This document shows, piece after piece, positions 20,942 to 30,500 of a stretch of DNA of 33,865 nucleotides; positions within the stretch are counted from its first letter, which is position 1; each line of letters begins with the position of its first letter. Below the pieces are notes generated by a model. The model was given only the letters and a program-made list of their open reading frames with translations. It did no database searches and had not been told where the DNA came from. Location of the stretch: NCBI GenBank assembly GCA_900766585.1, contig CAAFVV010000036.1:1-33865 (forward strand), read 5' to 3'. The translations under genes were made by a program, and so were the position numbers. This stretch comes from Clostridia bacterium. GTDB taxonomy: Bacteria; Bacillota; Clostridia; Oscillospirales; Acutalibacteraceae.

Positions 20942-23326
20942 TCAGTCGCGATACTCCTCGATCACATACGTTTCATAAATATCGCCCTCGCGGATGTCGG
21001 TGAAGCGCTCCAGACCGATGCCGCACTCATAGCCCTGGGCGACCTCCTTGACGTCATCCTTAAAGCGGCGCAGGGAGATCATCTTGTCGTCGCCGACAAT
21101 GATGCCCTCGCGGACAATGCGCAGCAGATCGTTGCGGTACACCTTGCCGTCAAGGATATAGCAGCCGGCGATGGTGCCGACACCGGTGATCTTGTAAACC
21201 TGGCGCACCTCGGCACGGCCGTGCAGCACCTCGCGGGTCTTCGGCGCGAGCATACCCTTCATGGCGTCGCCGATCTCCTCGATGCAGTCGTAAATAATGC
21301 GGTACATCCGCATATCCACGTTGTCGCGTTCCGCCGCCGCCTCGGCGAGCGGATCGGGACGGACGTTGAAGCCGACGATAATGGCGTTGGACGCGCTTGC
21401 GAGCATGACGTCGTTTTCGGTGACAGCGCCGACCGCGCCATGGATCACGCGCACGCGCACCTCGTCGTTAGACAGCTTTTCGAGCGACTGGCGCACCGCC
21501 TCGACCGAGCCCTGCACATCGGCTTTGATGATGAGCTTCAGCTCCTTCATCTCGCCCTGCTGCATCTGATCAAACAGGTTGTCGAGCGTGACCTTCTGAT
21601 ACTGGGCAAACTGCTCCTCTTTTGCGGCAGTCTTGCGCTGCTCGACCAGCTCGCGGGCAAGCCGCTCATCGGTCACGGCGTTGACGATATCGCCGGAGGC
21701 GGGAACCTCGTCGAGACCCATGATCTCCACCGGGACGGAGGGACCCGCCTCGGTGAGCTTGCAGCCGTTTTCATCGGTCATGGCGCGCACGCGGCCAACC
21801 GACTGACCCGCGACGATCACATCGCCGGAGTGCAGCGTGCCGTTTTGCACCAGAACGGTGGCAATGGGGCCGCGTCCCTTATCCAGGCGCGCCTCAATGA
21901 CGATGCCCTTGGCGGCACGGTCGGGGTTCGCGCGCAGCTCTTTCATCTCCGCGACAAGCAGCACGGTCTCGAGCAGCTTGTCAAGTCCCTCGCCCGTGTG
22001 GGCGGACACCGGCACACAGATCACGTCGCCGCCCCACTCCTCGGGCACCAGCTCATACTCGGTGAGCTGCTGCATCACACGGTCGGGATTGGCTTCGGGC
22101 TTATCCATCTTGTTGATGGCGACGATGATGGACACACCGGCGGCTTTTGCGTGGTTGATCGCCTCCACGGTCTGGGGCATGATGCCGTCGTCCGCGGCGA
22201 CGACCAGAATCGCGATATCCGTCGCCTGCGCGCCGCGCGCCCGCATGGCGGTAAACGCCGCGTGACCCGGGGTGTCCAGGAACGTGACATACTGACCGCC
22301 CACGTTGACGCGGTAGGCGCCGATGTGCTGGGTGATGCCGCCCGCCTCACCCGACGTGACCTGCGTCTTGCGGATGGCGTCGAGGATAGAGGTCTTGCCG
22401 TGGTCGACATGACCCATGACCACCACGACGGGATCGCGCGGCTGCAGGTTCTCGTCGGTATCGGTGCTGTCGTCGATGATGCGCTCCTCGATGGTCACGA
22501 CCACCTCATGCTCGACCTTGACATGGAATTCCTCCGCCACGAGATAGGCGGTATCGAAGTCGATCTCCTGATTGACGGTTGCCATCACGCCGAGCATAAA
22601 CAGCTTCTTGATGACCTCGGCGGCAGTGGCTTTCATGCGGGACGCCAACTCGCCGACCGTGATGGTATCACCGACCGTGATGGTCATGTGCTTCGCCTTG
22701 CGCTCCTGCTGGATGCGCTTTAAGCGCTCCGCCTCCGTCTCGCGGCGGCGCTGCGGACGGCGGTTCTGCTTCGAGCGCTGATTGAGCTTCTGCTTCTGCA
22801 CAGCGCCGCCGTCGCCGCGGACGCGGTTGGAGGTCTGCGCCAGCACGTCAAATTTCTCGTCGTATTTGTTGCCGACATTGTTCTGCGTGCGCAGCTCGAC
22901 CGTGCGGCGCTCCACCGGCGCCTTCGGCTGCACGGGATTCTTCGGCTTATCCGACTTCGCCGGGCGGTTTTGCGGCTGCGGCTGTGCGGCGGGCGCCTTG
23001 GCAGCCGTCGCTGCGGAGGCGGCAGGCTTTCCGTCCGCCTTGGCAGCGGGGGCGGGAGCCGCCGCGGCAGGCTGGTTTTCCGACGCGGGTGCCGCAGCCG
23101 GAGCCTTTTCGGCGGGCTTCTCGTTCTGCAGGGCGAAATAGGCGTCGAAATTTTCGAGCGCCGTCTCCTGCGTCAGCGTCTCAAAGATGAGGTCGAGATC
23201 CTCTTCCTCAAGTGCGGTCATGCTTTTGACCTGCTTGCCCATTTTCTCATCCAGCAGGGCAATGATGCGTTTGCCGGGAATGTCAAAATCCTTTGCGACA
23301 TTGGAAACGCGGTATTTAATCATCAT
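20942..23326 (-). CDS. infB: Translation initiation factor IF-2
   Basis: A 794-residue GTPase that delivers initiator tRNA to the 30S subunit. An N-terminal IF2N domain (about 1-55) leads into an Ala/Pro/Lys-rich linker (74-140), a second IF2N near 215-265, then the G domain with G1 GHVDHGKT (305-312), DTPGH (G3) and NKMD (G4), followed by beta-barrel and C-terminal domains. The first of two ATGs (23326) has AGAGGAGGAAACAACCT in front. It overlaps the end of ylxQ by 11 nt. Confidence 0.97.
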   Translation of the reverse strand: MMIKYRVSNVAKDFDIPGKRIIALLDEKMGKQVKSMTALEEEDLDLIFETLTQETALENFDAYFALQNEKPAEKAPAAAPASENQPAAAAPAPAAKADGKPAASAATAAKAPAAQPQPQNRPAKSDKPKNPVQPKAPVERRTVELRTQNNVGNKYDEKFDVLAQTSNRVRGDGGAVQKQKLNQRSKQNRRPQRRRETEAERLKRIQQERKAKHMTITVGDTITVGELASRMKATAAEVIKKLFMLGVMATVNQEIDFDTAYLVAEEFHVKVEHEVVVTIEERIIDDSTDTDENLQPRDPVVVVMGHVDHGKTSILDAIRKTQVTSGEAGGITQHIGAYRVNVGGQYVTFLDTPGHAAFTAMRARGAQATDIAILVVAADDGIMPQTVEAINHAKAAGVSIIVAINKMDKPEANPDRVMQQLTEYELVPEEWGGDVICVPVSAHTGEGLDKLLETVLLVAEMKELRANPDRAAKGIVIEARLDKGRGPIATVLVQNGTLHSGDVIVAGQSVGRVRAMTDENGCKLTEAGPSVPVEIMGLDEVPASGDIVNAVTDERLARELVEQRKTAAKEEQFAQYQKVTLDNLFDQMQQGEMKELKLIIKADVQGSVEAVRQSLEKLSNDEVRVRVIHGAVGAVTENDVMLASASNAIIVGFNVRPDPLAEAAAERDNVDMRMYRIIYDCIEEIGDAMKGMLAPKTREVLHGRAEVRQVYKITGVGTIAGCYILDGKVYRNDLLRIVREGIIVGDDKMISLRRFKDDVKEVAQGYECGIGLERFTDIREGDIYETYVIEEYRD

Positions 23327-23654
23327 AGGTTGTTTCCTCCTCTGGTTGTTCGGTAGTCAGCGCCGTAAGCCTCGCGGCAAAGCCGTCGTCATCGGTAACG
23401 GCAAGCCCGACGGGGCGGTGCAGGCCGAGCGCATGCCCGAGCTGCTCCTTTGTCAGCGGCAGAGTGAGCGCCCGCACGGGCGTCCGGCGCACGGCATAGC
23501 GCCATTCCTTGTCTGTTTTCGGAGAGATATCGGCGGCACACAGCACGAGCTTCGCCTGTCCCGCCGAGACGGCGTCGACCGTGGCGTCAAAGCCGCACTG
23601 CAAATGGCCGGAGCGGCGGGCAATGCCCAAAAGCCCCGAGATTCTGTCATTCAT
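23316..23654 (-). CDS. ylxQ: YlxQ, L7Ae/L30e-family RNA-binding protein
   Basis: A 112-residue protein of the ribosomal L7Ae family: MNDRISGLLGIARRSGHLQCGFDATVDAVSAGQAKLVLCAADISPKTDKEW. The family binds kink-turn-like RNA; YlxQ is thought to act with ribosomes or translation. The start at 23654 lies 8 nt inside ylxR; the frame is open upstream, but the family alignment begins here. The C-terminus (EQPEEETTYDD) overlaps the start of infB. Confidence 0.88.
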   Translation of the reverse strand: MNDRISGLLGIARRSGHLQCGFDATVDAVSAGQAKLVLCAADISPKTDKEWRYAVRRTPVRALTLPLTKEQLGHALGLHRPVGLAVTDDDGFAARLTALTTEQPEEETTYDD

Positions 23655-23928
23655 CGCTTTGCCATTCCTCCTCCAGACGGTCATAGATCTCCGCGGGGAC
23701 GGCACAGGAGAAGGTGCGCTCCAGCCGGTGCGCCTTGCGGGCTGCCCGCAGGCAGTCAAGGCTCGGGCAGAGATAGGCGCCGCGCCCGGGCTTGCGGCCG
23801 ACCCTGTCCAGAGAGATCTCTCCCTCCGGACTGCGGACGATGCGGATCAGCTCACGCTTTTCCTTCATTTCCCCGCAGCCGATGCATTTGCGCAGCGGTA
23901 TCTTCTTTTTTTGAACCATGGCAGGCAT
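23647..23928 (-). CDS. ylxR: YlxR (DUF448) RNA-binding protein
   Basis: A 93-residue protein with KKIPLRKCIGCGEMKEKRELIRIVRSPEGEI and GRKPGRGAYLCPSLDCLRAARKAHRLERTF, the DUF448 signature including GRGAYLC. Homologues bind RNA and modulate transcription of neighbouring and other genes. Two ATGs are possible: 23928 (3 nt after GGAG) or 23919 (about 9 nt after GAGG); the family N-terminus slightly favours the second. It sits in the canonical nusA-ylxR-ylxQ-infB order. Confidence 0.93.
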   Translation of the reverse strand: MPAMVQKKKIPLRKCIGCGEMKEKRELIRIVRSPEGEISLDRVGRKPGRGAYLCPSLDCLRAARKAHRLERTFSCAVPAEIYDRLEEEWQSDE

Positions 23929-23961
23929 CCTCTCCTTTCCGCCGTTGCCGGAATGTGCGGT

Positions 23962-25026
23962 TTATTCGCCGTAGAAGCCGCTTTCCGGCCGGATGTCAAT
24001 CTTCCAGCCGGTGAGCTTGGCGGCGAGACGGGCGTTTTGCCCTTTGTTACCGATCGCCAGAGAAAGCTGGGCATCCGGGACTGTCACCTGGCACGCTTTC
24101 GCGCCGTCCGGATCCACCTCCACGCTCAGCACCTTGGCGGGAGAGAGCGCAGCGGCGATAAACGCGGCGGGATCGTCACTGTATTCCACCACATCAATCT
24201 TCTCGCCGCCCAGCTCCTCGACAATGCCGTTGACACGGGTGCCGCGCGGACCGATGCAGGCGCCGACGGCATCCACGTTTTTATCCTTGGACAACACGGC
24301 GAGCTTGGTGCGCGAGCCGGCCTCGCGGGAGACGGATTTGATCTCCACGGTGCCGTTGAATATCTCGGGCACCTCCATCTCAAACAGGCGCTTGACAAGG
24401 CCGGGGTGGGTACGGGAGATCAGCGCGCGCGGACCGCGTTCGCCCTCCTTCACATCCACCACATACACCTTCACGCGGTCGCCCTCGTGCAGCGTTTCGC
24501 CGGGCAGCTGCTCGCTCTTGGCGAGCACGCTCTCGGACTTGCCGATCTCGACGGTGGCGGCGCCGGTGAGCGGATCGACCCGCAGCACGCGGGCGGTGAT
24601 CAGCTCCTGATTGCGGCGCTTGAATTCCTCAAACTGCATCCCGCGCTCCGCCTCGCGGATGCCCTGGCGGATGACGTGCTTCGCCGTCTGGGCGGCAATG
24701 CGGCCAAACTGCTTGGTCTCCAGTTCAATGTCCACAAACTCGCCGACGCGGGCGTTTTTATTATAGCGCAGCGCCTCATCAAGCAGCAGCTCGCTGTCCG
24801 GCTGTGTGATCTCCTCGACCACATTCTTGCGCAGCGCCACACGAAACTCGCCGGTCGCGGGATCCATGCGGACGATGACATTTTCCTCCTCGCCGCCGTA
24901 ATCCTTTTTCACGGCGATGACAATCGCAGCGCGGATCTTGTCCAGCAGATATTCCGCGGGGATCCCCTTTTCCTTTTCCAGCAGCTTCAGAGCTTCGAAA
25001 AACTCTGCGGTATCTTTATTTGTCAT
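23962..25026 (-). CDS. nusA: Transcription termination/antitermination protein NusA
   Basis: A 354-residue protein: N-terminal RNA-polymerase-binding domain (FFEALKLLEKEKGIPAEYLLDKIRAAIVIAVKKDYGG), S1 domain around residues 130-200, then two KH domains with CIGPRGTRVNGI and LAIGNKGQNARLAAKLTGWKID. It lacks the C-terminal acidic repeats of proteobacterial NusA, as is normal in Firmicutes. It controls pausing, termination and antitermination. The start ATG (25026) follows GGGAGGTACATC; the frame extends 13 codons further without a site. Confidence 0.96.
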   Translation of the reverse strand: MTNKDTAEFFEALKLLEKEKGIPAEYLLDKIRAAIVIAVKKDYGGEEENVIVRMDPATGEFRVALRKNVVEEITQPDSELLLDEALRYNKNARVGEFVDIELETKQFGRIAAQTAKHVIRQGIREAERGMQFEEFKRRNQELITARVLRVDPLTGAATVEIGKSESVLAKSEQLPGETLHEGDRVKVYVVDVKEGERGPRALISRTHPGLVKRLFEMEVPEIFNGTVEIKSVSREAGSRTKLAVLSKDKNVDAVGACIGPRGTRVNGIVEELGGEKIDVVEYSDDPAAFIAAALSPAKVLSVEVDPDGAKACQVTVPDAQLSLAIGNKGQNARLAAKLTGWKIDIRPESGFYGE

Positions 25027-25065
25027 GATGTACCTCCCTGCCGCAAAGCGGCGTATTATCGGCAA

Positions 25066-25563
25066 TTATTGTGCGGAATCGTCCGACTCCTCCAAGCCGT
25101 CCGCATCGTCCAGCACATGGACGTGGGCGACCTCTTTTTTGCGGAATGTACGCAAAGTGCCGTCCTCTTCCTCGATGACAATCTCCCCGTCGCCGTAGCG
25201 GCGGAGATACCCGGCAAACTCGCGCTCGCCGTCCTGCGGCCGGATCAGTGAAACGACGACCGGCCAGTCGAGGTAGGCGGCAAAATGCGCCGGACGGATC
25301 AGCTCCCGTTCAATTCCGGGAGACATGACCTCCAGGCAGTAGGTCTGTGCAATCGGATCCGCCTCATCGAGCAGCGGACTGAGCCGCCGCGACAGAGCGG
25401 CGCAGTCATCAATGCCGACGCCGCCCTCCTTGTCAATCACATAGCGCAGATACCAGCCCGCGCCCTCTTTTTCAAACCGCACATCCCAAAGCGACAGCCC
25501 CAGCTCGGCAGCCACCGGCTCCGCCAGAGCGCGGCAGACGTCGACGGTGCGTCCGTTTTCCAT
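25066..25563 (-). CDS. rimP: Ribosome maturation factor RimP
   Basis: A 165-residue protein needed for 30S maturation and first gene of the nusA-infB operon. Typical segments are LSLWDVRFEKEGAGWYLRYVIDKEGGVGIDDCAALSRRLSPLLDE and YCLEVMSPGIERELIRPAHFAAY. The start at 25563 (MENGRTVDVC) follows GGGGAAGTGT; the frame is open further upstream, but that part contains the operon promoter. The C-terminus is acidic (DADGLEESDDSAQ). Confidence 0.95.
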   Translation of the reverse strand: MENGRTVDVCRALAEPVAAELGLSLWDVRFEKEGAGWYLRYVIDKEGGVGIDDCAALSRRLSPLLDEADPIAQTYCLEVMSPGIERELIRPAHFAAYLDWPVVVSLIRPQDGEREFAGYLRRYGDGEIVIEEEDGTLRTFRKKEVAHVHVLDDADGLEESDDSAQ

Positions 25564-25648
25564 ACACTTCCCCGCTTTCCCGGATAATAAACATAAAAGA
25601 GCGGGTCGCCCCACTCCTTTATCATCCTCAATATCATACTGTACATAT

Positions 25649-25677
25649 AGTATACACGCCTTTACCGGAAAATGCAA
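25649..25677 (-). promoter_or_regulatory. Promoter of the rimP-nusA-infB operon
   Basis: On the minus strand TTGCAT (25672-25677) and TATACT (25649-25654) are 17 bp apart, and the -10 box is preceded by GTG (extended -10 type). It faces rimP. Confidence 0.82.
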
Positions 25678-25831
25678 GCGTTTTTTGAAAAAACTCGTAT
25701 CCGGGCTGTAAGAAAGACCTTTGGCAGCAGTTTTGCCCCGCATCCGGCTTTTGACACCTCCCCCAAAAAGAAGTGCTGCACCGCGCTGTCCCGGTAAAAA
25801 CCGACGTGCCGGAATTTTTTGCACTTGCCTA

Positions 25832-25860
25832 TTGACAAACCGGCAGCTTTGTGCTAGAAT
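25832..25860 (+). promoter_or_regulatory. Promoter of tRNA-Gly (and possibly brnQ)
   Basis: TTGACA (25832-25837) and TAGAAT (25855-25860) are 17 bp apart, 18 nt before the tRNA start. Confidence 0.82.
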
Positions 25861-25878
25861 GGACGAGCGCTGAAAAAT

Positions 25879-25954
25879 GCGGCTTTAGCTCATCTGGTAG
25901 AGCGCCACCTTGCCAAGGTGGAGGTAGCGAGTTCGAGCCTCGTAAGCCGCTCCA
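25879..25954 (+). tRNA. tRNA-Gly (GCC)
   Basis: A full 76-nt cloverleaf: acceptor GCGGCTT/AAGCCGC, anticodon stem-loop CACCTTGCCAAGGTG with anticodon GCC, T-loop GTTCGAGCC, and encoded CCA. It is identical to the minus-strand copy at 33735-33810. Confidence 0.97.
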
Positions 25955-25955
25955 C

Positions 25956-25990
25956 AAAAAGCACTTCGCCAAAAGGCGAAGTGCTTTTTT
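25956..25990 (+). terminator. Terminator of tRNA-Gly
   Basis: AAAAAGCACTTCGCC (25956-25970) pairs with GGCGAAGTGCTTTTT around AAAA, ending in a T-run, immediately after the tRNA CCA. It lies about 60 nt before brnQ, which may depend on read-through. Confidence 0.9.
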
Positions 25991-26048
25991 ACGATTCAGG
26001 GCGCATTTGGATGAGTCTGGTATTTCGGCAAAGGAAAAGGAAACTGCT

Positions 26049-27371
26049 ATGAAACTGCAAAAAAAGAATTTGATCACCGTCAGCATCATGCTGTTTGCCC
26101 TCTTTTTCGGGGCGGGCAACCTGATTTTTCCGCCGTTTTTGGGACAAAACGCGGGTTCGCACACGCTTCCCGCCATGGCGGGCTTTCTGGCGACGGCGGT
26201 GATCCTGCCCGTGCTCGGCGTGATGGTCGTCGCGAAGTTTGACGGGCTTGACCGTCTCGGTCAACAGGTGGGCAGGCATTTCTCCCTTGTATTCACTCTG
26301 CTGATCTACCTCTCCATCGGTCCCGGACTGGGCATCCCCCGTGCCGCCTCAGTGCCGTTTGAAATGGCGGTGGCGCCCTATCTGCCGCAAAATGCCGACA
26401 AGCGGCTCTTCATGGCGATCTACTCGCTGCTTTTCTTCCTGATTGCCCTGTGGCTGTGCCTGAATCCGGGCAAGCTGGTGGACCGCATCGGCCGCGGGCT
26501 GACCCCGGCGCTGCTCTTTCTGCTCGTGCTGCTGTTTTTCTGCTTTCTGTTCCGCGGCAAGGTGCAGATCGCCCCGGCGCAGGAGGCATACCGGCAGCTG
26601 CCGTTTCTCAAAGGCTTCACCGAGGGCTATAACACCATGGACACCATCGCCGCGCTGAATTTCGGTCTGGTCATCTCCACCGCGCTCGGCGGCTTCGGCG
26701 TGCAGGAAAAGCGGGACAAAATTCACTATACCCTGTTGGCAGGTATTGCCGCCGGTGTGATTCTCGCACTCGTATATGCCATGCTGTCCTATATGGGCAT
26801 GTGCAGCTCCGGCGTCTATGCCATTCAGGAAAACGGCGCGTGGACGCTGCGCTGCATCGTTTATCAGCTGTTCGGCGCACCCGGTGCCGTGCTGTTGGCC
26901 ACCATCTTCTCGCTGGCCTGCCTGACCACCTGCGTCGGCCTGATCAACTCCATCTCCCAGTATTTCTCCACGCTTTTCCGTAAAATCTCCTACCGCGCGT
27001 GGGTGTACATCATCACCTTTTTCTCCTTTTTGATCTGCAATCTGGGGCTGACCGCCATTCTGAGCATCTCCATCCCCATTTTAAACGCCGTCTATCCGGT
27101 ATCTATCGTACTGATCCTCTTAGGACTCAGCCACGCGCTCTGGAAAAACAACCGTTTTGTCTATCCGCTGACAGTGGTGGGAACAGCGGTGGTCAGCGTG
27201 CTCTACGCCCTCAGCGAAGCGCATGTCTCGCTCGGCGGCATAGAGAGCCTGCTCCATATGCTACCGCTGTATGCGATGGGCTTCGGCTGGCTCTGCGTTG
27301 CCGCCGCCATGCTGCTGCTCAGTCTGCTTCTCCACCTCCTGCTCGGGCGCAGGAAGCCAGACGCCGAATAA
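26049..27371 (+). CDS. brnQ: Branched-chain amino acid transporter BrnQ (LIVCS family)
   Basis: A 440-residue membrane protein with about 12 hydrophobic segments. The N-terminus KNLITVSIMLFALFFGAGNLIFPPFLGQNAG is the LIVCS family signature (FGAGNLIFPP), followed by YLSIGPGLGIPRAASVPFEMA. It imports leucine, isoleucine and valine with Na+ or H+. The ATG at 26049 follows AAAGGAAAAGGAAACTGCT; the frame is open leftwards through the tRNA-Gly gene, which is coincidental. It has no obvious own promoter in the 58 nt after the tRNA terminator and is followed by a strong terminator. Confidence 0.95.
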   Translation: MKLQKKNLITVSIMLFALFFGAGNLIFPPFLGQNAGSHTLPAMAGFLATAVILPVLGVMVVAKFDGLDRLGQQVGRHFSLVFTLLIYLSIGPGLGIPRAASVPFEMAVAPYLPQNADKRLFMAIYSLLFFLIALWLCLNPGKLVDRIGRGLTPALLFLLVLLFFCFLFRGKVQIAPAQEAYRQLPFLKGFTEGYNTMDTIAALNFGLVISTALGGFGVQEKRDKIHYTLLAGIAAGVILALVYAMLSYMGMCSSGVYAIQENGAWTLRCIVYQLFGAPGAVLLATIFSLACLTTCVGLINSISQYFSTLFRKISYRAWVYIITFFSFLICNLGLTAILSISIPILNAVYPVSIVLILLGLSHALWKNNRFVYPLTVVGTAVVSVLYALSEAHVSLGGIESLLHMLPLYAMGFGWLCVAAAMLLLSLLLHLLLGRRKPDAE

Positions 27372-27393
27372 TCCGCCTGTCTCTGTTGAAAAG

Positions 27394-27424
27394 CGCTGCC
27401 GCAGATACCTGCGGCAGCGTTTTT
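27394..27424 (+). terminator. Terminator of brnQ
   Basis: CGCTGCCGCAG (27394-27404) pairs with CTGCGGCAGCG (27409-27419) around ATAC and is followed by TTTTT, starting 22 nt after the brnQ stop. Confidence 0.92.
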
Positions 27425-27456
27425 GCGTTTCTCTGCCGAAAAAGAGCAATTTCCTC

Positions 27457-27485
27457 TTTACGAAACGGGAAAAAGCGTGTATACT
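27457..27485 (+). promoter_or_regulatory. Promoter of the SNF2 helicase gene
   Basis: TATACT (27480-27485), preceded by GTG, lies 17 bp after TTTACG (27457-27462), 48 nt upstream of the ATG. Confidence 0.7.
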
Positions 27486-27533
27486 AAAAGGATACTTCAA
27501 TCCGCCCGCATTTTGCCATGAGGAGGTGTCCGT

Positions 27534-30500
27534 ATGCTGCCGTTAAAACGTGTGCGCGAGCTTGCCGGCTCGCGTCAGACCTATCTGCAGGGGGTCGCCG
27601 CATATAACGCCGGTCAGATCGCCCACATCGAGCGCCGGCCGCACGCCTTTTACGCCGCCGCGCTCTATGCCGTCGTCCGTGAAAAAAGCGGGGCAGCCCA
27701 AACGGCGGAAATCGGGTTTGACACCGCCGATGAGCCGCTGTTTGCCCGGTGCAGCTGCGGCGCCTATCACCGCGGCAGTGCGTTTTGCCGCCACCTGACC
27801 GCTGTGCTGGTCTACAAATATTATGCCGACATGCTCGGCGGGATCCCGCTTGCCGCCGACCGCCGTCCGACGGCAAGCGACCCGTCTGCGGCAGAAATGC
27901 TGAACACCTATCTGGCGCCGCCGGAAACGCCGCCCGCCCCCCGGGCGATCGGGTTGATCCCGACGGTGTTCACCGACGGCAGCCGCCTTGCCCTGCGCTT
28001 TGCCCTGCAAAACGGAAAACGACACATGCTGCGGGACCTCGGCGCTTTCTGCGCCGCCATGAAAACGCGCGCAACGGTCGACTACAGCAGCGAGCTGCGG
28101 CTGACTCACGACCCCACCCAGTTTTCCGAAGCGTGCCGCCCCCTGCTGGCGCTTCTCATGCGCCGGTATGACGAGCGGCAGACCGTGCTTTTGGCAAGCG
28201 GACTCTCTGCCGCCGAACACCCGCTCCGCGAGCTGCCGCTCTCCGACGCCGCATGGGAGGAATTTTTCGCCCTGTTTTCCGACCGACCGCTGGCGGTGGA
28301 GACACCGGAGGGCAGCGGCAGCCGAATGACCGTTGACGGCGATCCGTGTCTCGCCGTCTCTGCCGCTCCGTCGGAAAACGGCTGGCTGTTTACGGGCGGC
28401 GCTTTTCTGCTGCCCACCTCACGCCTGTATGTGCTGACCGGCGACTCCCTCTACCGCTGCTCTGCCGATTTTTCCGCCGATGCCGGTCCGTTTCTGCGCG
28501 CGCTGCATGCCGGCGGCGGACGCCTGTTTCTGTCCGAAACGGATCTGCCGCTCTTTTGCCGCACTGTCCTTGTACACCTTGCCGGACGCATCCGGCAGGA
28601 CGGCGAATGGCCCGATCCCGCCGCCTATCCGCTGCCGCAGGGGCAAGCTGCCGTCTATCTGGATCTGCCGGCGCCAAACCGCCTGACCGCGCGGGTAGAA
28701 TGGCGGTATGACGGGGGAACCGTCGACCCCTACGGGCAGGATATCCCCGATATTCCCCGCAATCCTTTGGCGGAGCAGCAGCTTGACCTTCTGCTGCGCC
28801 CGTTTTTCTCCGCCGATCCGGTGGAAAGCGGCTGTCTTGTCTTCTGCGGGGACGACGACCGCCTGTTTGCCTTTTTCGAGGAGGGACTGCCGGCGCTTTC
28901 CGCCCGCGCACAGGTCATGATCTCCGACCGCCTGCGCCGCATCCGTCCCGCTTCGCCGCCCCCCGTTGCCATCACGCTCAGCACTGGCGAACGGCTTTTG
29001 GATCTGCAATGGTCGATGACGGATACAAAGCCCGAGGAGCTGGCGGCACTTTTGCGGCAGTACCGGCAAAAGCGGCGGTACACCCGCCTGCGGGACGGGC
29101 GCTTTCTGCGGCTGACCGACGCGCAGCTGGCGGTATTTGCCGAGCTGACCGCCGGGCTGGCGCTGAGCGACCGTGAGCTTTTGCGCGGGCATATCGCCCT
29201 CCCCCCGATCCGCGCGCTCTACCTCGATGAGCTGGCGACACAGCACCCGACCCTGTCCTATGCCTCCGATGCCGCTTTCCGGCGCATGGCGGACCGTCTG
29301 CGCCCCGAAAACGCGCCGCAGCCCGATGCGCCGGCGGCTCTGCAAACGACGCTGCGCCCGTATCAGCTGACGGGCTTTCGCTGGCTGCGCCGGCTGGAAA
29401 ACGCCGACTGCGGCGGCATACTGGCGGATGAGATGGGACTCGGCAAGACCGTGCAGATCATCGCCCTGCTGCTCGACGCCAAGGCGCGCGGGGAGACGCT
29501 GCCCGCGCTGGTCATCTGCCCGACCTCGCTTGTCCTCAACTGGGAACACGAGCTGAACACCTTTGCTCCCTCTTTGCGGGTGTTAGCGCTGCTCGGCGGC
29601 GCCGAACAGCGCCGCCAGCTGCTTGCGGACGCGGATGCCGACGTCATCGTCACCTCCTACGACACGGTCAAGCGCGATGCCGCGCTGTATGCCGGCCGCC
29701 GGTTTGCGTATGAGATTCTCGACGAGGCACAGTATATCAAAAATCCGCGCACGCAAAATGCCGTCGCCGCCAAGGCGATCTGCGCCGACCACCGCTTTGC
29801 CCTCACCGGCACGCCGATCGAAAACCGCATCAGCGAGCTGTGGAGCCTGTTTGATTTTTTAATGCCCGGCTTTCTGTTCAGCCTCTCCCGCTTCCGCGCA
29901 CAGTTTGAGCTGCCCATTCTGCGGGACGGGGACGAAACGGCAAAGGAGCAGCTCAGGCGGCTGATCGCGCCGTTTGTGCTGCGGCGCAGAAAGCAGGAGG
30001 TGCTAAAAGAACTGCCGCCCAAGACAGATCAGGTGCGCATGATCCCGCTCGGCGACGAGCAAAAAAAGCTCTACGACGCCGAGCTTTTCCGGGCGCGGCA
30101 GCAGCTGGCACTGCCCGGCACCGGGCGCATGGTCATTCTCGCCCTGCTGATGCGGCTGCGCCGTCTCTGCTGCGACCCGGCGCTCTGCTATGAAAATTAC
30201 CGGGGCGACAGCGCCAAGATCGCCGATTTTTCCGAGCTCGTCGCACAGAGTGTGGAAAACGGACGCAAAATGCTGGTGTTTTCCCAGTTCACCTCGCTGC
30301 TCGACCGGCTGGAAACCGTACTGACGGCGCAAAACATCCGCTACTACCGCTTAGACGGCGCGACCCCCGCCGAGCAGCGGGCGGCGGAGACCGCCGCCTT
30401 CAATGCCGACGACACGCCGGTCTACCTCATCTCCCTGCGCGCGGGCGGCACCGGACTCAACCTGACCGGCGCTGACACGGTCGTCCACTTTGACCCCTGG

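Larger units (their letters stand above)
25564..25878. other. Divergent intergenic region between rimP and tRNA-Gly
   Basis: No gene is seen in these 315 bases. They hold the leftward promoter of the rimP operon (25649-25677) and the rightward promoter of tRNA-Gly (25832-25860). About 85 nt of 5' leader precede rimP, with no riboswitch recognised. Confidence 0.7.

Noticed and set aside
21221..22723. 500-residue open frame antisense to infB
   Set aside because: It mirrors the third-codon-position GC bias of IF-2; its translation is rich in His, Arg and Asp without any domain, and it has no ribosome binding site.
23509..25251. 580-residue open frame antisense to nusA, ylxR and part of rimP
   Set aside because: It is a shadow of well-identified genes in a GC-rich genome; composition is unnatural and no start signal is present.
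25851..26048. N-terminal extension of the brnQ frame through the tRNA-Gly gene
   Set aside because: The extension crosses a complete tRNA and its terminator; the LIVCS family N-terminus starts at 26049.
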